Assembly: GCA_034008185.1 (NCBI GenBank)
Contig: CM067084.1
Coordinates: forward strand, 42,793,099-42,857,098
From: Gorsachius magnificus
Lineage: Eukaryota > Chordata > Aves > Pelecaniformes > Ardeidae
Reading direction: 5' to 3'
Length of the DNA stretch: 64,000 nt
The notes beneath the pieces are model-generated. The model had not been told where the DNA came from and ran no database searches. It worked only from the letters and a program-made list of their open reading frames with translations. Positions 61,731-64,000 of this stretch are shown here, piece after piece. Numbering within the stretch: the stretch's first letter is position 1; every line of letters starts with the position of its first letter. The position numbers and the translations under genes are program-made.

Positions 61731-62030
61731 ATGAACATAAAAATTCATAGCCTCCCTTCCGTGCTGGGAGAGTGGTATTTCTACAATTACAACAGATCAT
61801 CGTATGAAAGTACAACTTGTGAGAATACTGAAAATGTGGTTGGTTTTAGGAGCTGTATATTGGTATTGCTCAGTGTCCTGATTTCAGCTGTGATAGACTT
61901 AATTTTCTTGATCCTAAAGACAATCTACTTCAATACAAAACTGTATGAAGATGCTGCTGTGTCTAAACAGGAAAAAAAACTCAGAAGAGGAAAAATACAC
62001 CCACTCTATAATTATGATCCTGACTTCTAA
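61731..62030 (+). CDS. Possible terminal exon of a small multi-pass membrane protein
   Basis: An open frame of 99 codons ends at a TAA. From residue 14 on it reads like protein: W15, an N-glycosylation sequon at N21-R-S, C30, a strongly hydrophobic stretch of about 24 residues (42-66, containing VLLSVLISAVIDLIF), a basic segment (K79 to K88, with KK and RR pairs), and a tail ending YNYDPDF. Loop with sequon and cysteine, then membrane helix, then basic cytoplasmic tail is how the last third of four-pass proteins (TM4SF/L6-like or MS4A-like) looks. I cannot name the family. The ATG at 61731 may not be the true start, because AG dinucleotides before residues 7, 15 and 40 could be splice acceptors. 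No AATAAA was seen close behind. Chance is still possible. Confidence 0.33.
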   Translation: MNIKIHSLPSVLGEWYFYNYNRSSYESTTCENTENVVGFRSCILVLLSVLISAVIDLIFLILKTIYFNTKLYEDAAVSKQEKKLRRGKIHPLYNYDPDF

Positions 62031-62100
62031 TGTAAAGGCCGAGCTGCTTCTGGATCTCCAGGTTTTGACACCAGTCAGGTAGAGGCCTCAGATACATTTT

Positions 62101-62157
62101 GTGTATATATGTATGTGTACATATAAACACACACACACACACATATATATGTATGTA
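62101..62157. repeat. Compound purine-pyrimidine microsatellite (TG/TA, AC8, AT4)
   Basis: Alternating TG/TA steps lead into (AC)8 at 62127-62142 and (AT)4 at 62143-62150, then GTATGTAT. The two halves are partly complementary, so the tract could form a hairpin or Z-DNA. Likely polymorphic in length. Confidence 0.85.
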
Positions 62158-63269
62158 TTCTATATAGTCAGCTGTTACGTTCATCTCCTTGACCAGATAA
62201 GAACTACATTTTCACACCTGATTGTTCTGAGTTAGATGAACTGTTGATATTTAACTCTTTTATTCTATTTAACATAGAGGACAATGATTCTAAATGACGA
62301 CATGACCATGACAGCTAGTGCAAGTAAAAACCAAAATGCTTTTGGCTCTGAAAGAAAAAGAAAGTTGGATCAAATTCAGGCTGCGTGTACTTAACATTCT
62401 CCAAAATGTTGCAGATGGGTTGAACGGAAGGCTGATTTTGATAAATGGTTCCAACTCCGAAGCCACAATGCAATACTTGTAAATTCTTTTGAGATTATTT
62501 GACCGGTAGTTTAGCATCTATCATTTAGCATGATAATGGATACAAGTAACTCATCACACATCCCTGCTATTACTCTTCTTCTGGTATGGTTGATATCGCT
62601 GATATTCAGTTGCTCATCCTGGTGAATTTGATGGAATATTTTTTCCATTAAAAAAAGGAAAAACTGATTTTCAAAGGAGCCTTAATCTAAGGGAATAAGT
62701 ATTCAATTCCCTTGTACATGTTAAAGGACCCCATTGGGGGGTGTGTGGGAGTTGTTGGGGTTTTTTTAGTTTGTATTTATGTCTCTGAGGTTGTATTCTC
62801 AGATCTCATGCACAAAACTGGAAAAACTGCAGAAAAGCTTCCTAGGCTGCAAAGATGTAGTGGAAAGCAACCTTATGCACTTATTCTTCGTTTGGATTAC
62901 CATGGGACATTTTGTAACAGCAAAACCAATGTAAACCATTTTTGGATGGTTTCATTCACTTCCCTGTCCCTGGTGAAGCTTGGGTGCCTCTCTTTTGGCT
63001 CTGCCATGCCGTTCCCCTCCAGGAAGCTCATTGGCTGGTGCAGGCCGATGCCCCTCCCTCTGGAGGCAGGGCTTTTGAGCACACAGCTCTACAGGCCATG
63101 CAGGTGCTGGGAAGGTGCAGGAGCCCAGAGGGATTTTCCTTCCGTGTGCCGATAGTGGACCCTCAGGTCCCATTCTCATCACCTTTGCTGAATCTCCACT
63201 CTCTGGGGAAGATTTATATTGTCTTGACATGGAAGAGTTAAATGAGGGGAAAAAAGACTTTTACACAGC
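62158..63269. other. Unique noncoding sequence
   Basis: A GC-raised patch at about 62980-63180 makes overlapping frames on both strands (147, 99 and 92 codons). None has a recognisable domain or splice support. Confidence 0.45.
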
Positions 63270-63725
63270 CCTGTAAAAGTCATGTTTTGCTGGCAAACAG
63301 CAGCAAACTTGCTAGGCTTTCTTCATTAGAGCCTTGCCATTTAAGCCATCAGCGTCATTTTGTGAGGACATCAAACATGTGTACACCAGATGCCTGCAAT
63401 GCAGAGCAGCACTAAGGACCTGACTCAACTTAACAATAATCTGTGGACAGCGGGTGTGAACCTGAGCTGGGCCAACACCTCATCAGACTGCATGGCTAAT
63501 TGATTTCAAAATTAGAGTTGGTATTTCTGAACAATAATCTTAAAAGGCAGCAATAAAATACATCAGAATCCTTTGAGCTAGCCAAGCTTTCATCCAAACG
63601 GCTTATTACAAAGAGCTGGCACACCTGAACTTTGGCATAGACAAATAAATCCCAAAACAGTAAATGGAAACCACATTTGGCACTGGAGGTTTGTCAAGAG
63701 AAGTTTGTAGTCATCAGGAAACAAG
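63270..63725. promoter_or_regulatory. Candidate conserved noncoding element at right edge
   Basis: A long, repeat-free and homopolymer-free stretch has TCAGCGTCATTTTG, GGCTAATTGATTTC, CAATAATCTTAAAAGG, AGCAATAAAATAC, and AACGGCTTATTAC. It has the look of a deeply conserved element. The AATAAA at 63552 has no supporting transcript structure and is probably incidental. Confidence 0.25.
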
Positions 63726-63831
63726 ATTTTGGATTTTTTTCCTTAGTGGCAGGAAATCATTCACTAGATGTATTTTACTCCAACTGCTGTGATTTATGCA
63801 ATGAAAATATAGGCAGTGTTGAGGAGAATGC

Positions 63832-63845
63832 TTTTTTTTTTTTTT
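63832..63845 (+). repeat. Poly(T) run of 14
   Basis: A homopolymer without recognisable flanking element sequence. Confidence 0.85.
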
Positions 63846-64000
63846 AACATTTCACAATCTTCAGGATACCAGAAGCGCTAAAAGCACAGCAAGGGTTACA
63901 GTTATCCCAACAGTGATAACTTAATTGCATCTGTCGGCCTCCCTCTTTGAACTTTGAACTGCTGGTTTGTGGCATCATGGTCCAAAAGGATTTAGATCTG

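Noticed and set aside
62712..63241. Three long overlapping frames on both strands (147, 99 and 92 codons)
   Set aside because: All lie in one GC-raised patch; none has a domain or flanking splice signal.
1..64000. CRISPR arrays, bacterial operons, rRNA genes, endogenous retroviral coding regions
   Set aside because: No regularly spaced repeats, no rRNA-like sequence, and no recognisable gag, pol or env segment or LTR pair was seen.

Overview
The window looks like an AT-rich, gene-poor stretch of a bird nuclear genome. The main evidence is a CR1 LINE fragment on the minus strand at about 37412-37932. Its 3' end carries the tandem ATTCTATG octamers typical of avian CR1, and it encodes part of the CR1 reverse transcriptase. 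Interspersed repeats are otherwise sparse and old, simple repeats are short, and no long coding block is present. Nothing bacterial or viral (operons, Shine-Dalgarno sites, IS elements, CRISPR) was seen.

Layout. 0-15 kb: unique AT-rich noncoding DNA with a few splice-flanked open segments on the minus strand (about 3.9 kb and 15.25 kb) and conserved-element-like blocks at 12.75 and 13.3 kb. 15.37 kb: probable relic of a hAT DNA transposon. 17.3-18.7 kb: the most CpG-rich part of the window, flanked by homeodomain-type motifs; this is the best regulatory candidate. 18.7-37.4 kb: mostly unique noncoding DNA holding a tRNA-Thr-like relic (29.1 kb), a 17-bp minisatellite (31.3 kb) and an ancient CR1-like relic (33.4-33.97 kb, plus strand). 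37.4-37.9 kb: the younger CR1. 38-49.5 kb: unique noncoding DNA with two unexplained minus-strand open segments. 49.5-62 kb: the most gene-like part. It has a possible pair of divergent CTCF-type motifs (49.75 and 52.09 kb) and several exon-like segments with good splice signals on both strands. These include a possible minus-strand three-exon transcript (57.9 to 55.6 kb), a possible plus-strand two-exon coding model (60.65-61.28 kb), and an open frame at 61.73-62.03 kb that reads like the last loop, membrane helix and cytoplasmic tail of a small multi-pass membrane protein. 62.1-64 kb: a purine-pyrimidine microsatellite, then a conserved-looking noncoding block at the right edge.

No segment could be assigned to a named protein-coding gene. 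The exon calls rest on splice signals and open frames only, and some will be chance. The simplest reading is an intergenic or intronic gene-desert segment with scattered regulatory DNA and perhaps one or two low-expressed or noncoding transcripts near its right side.
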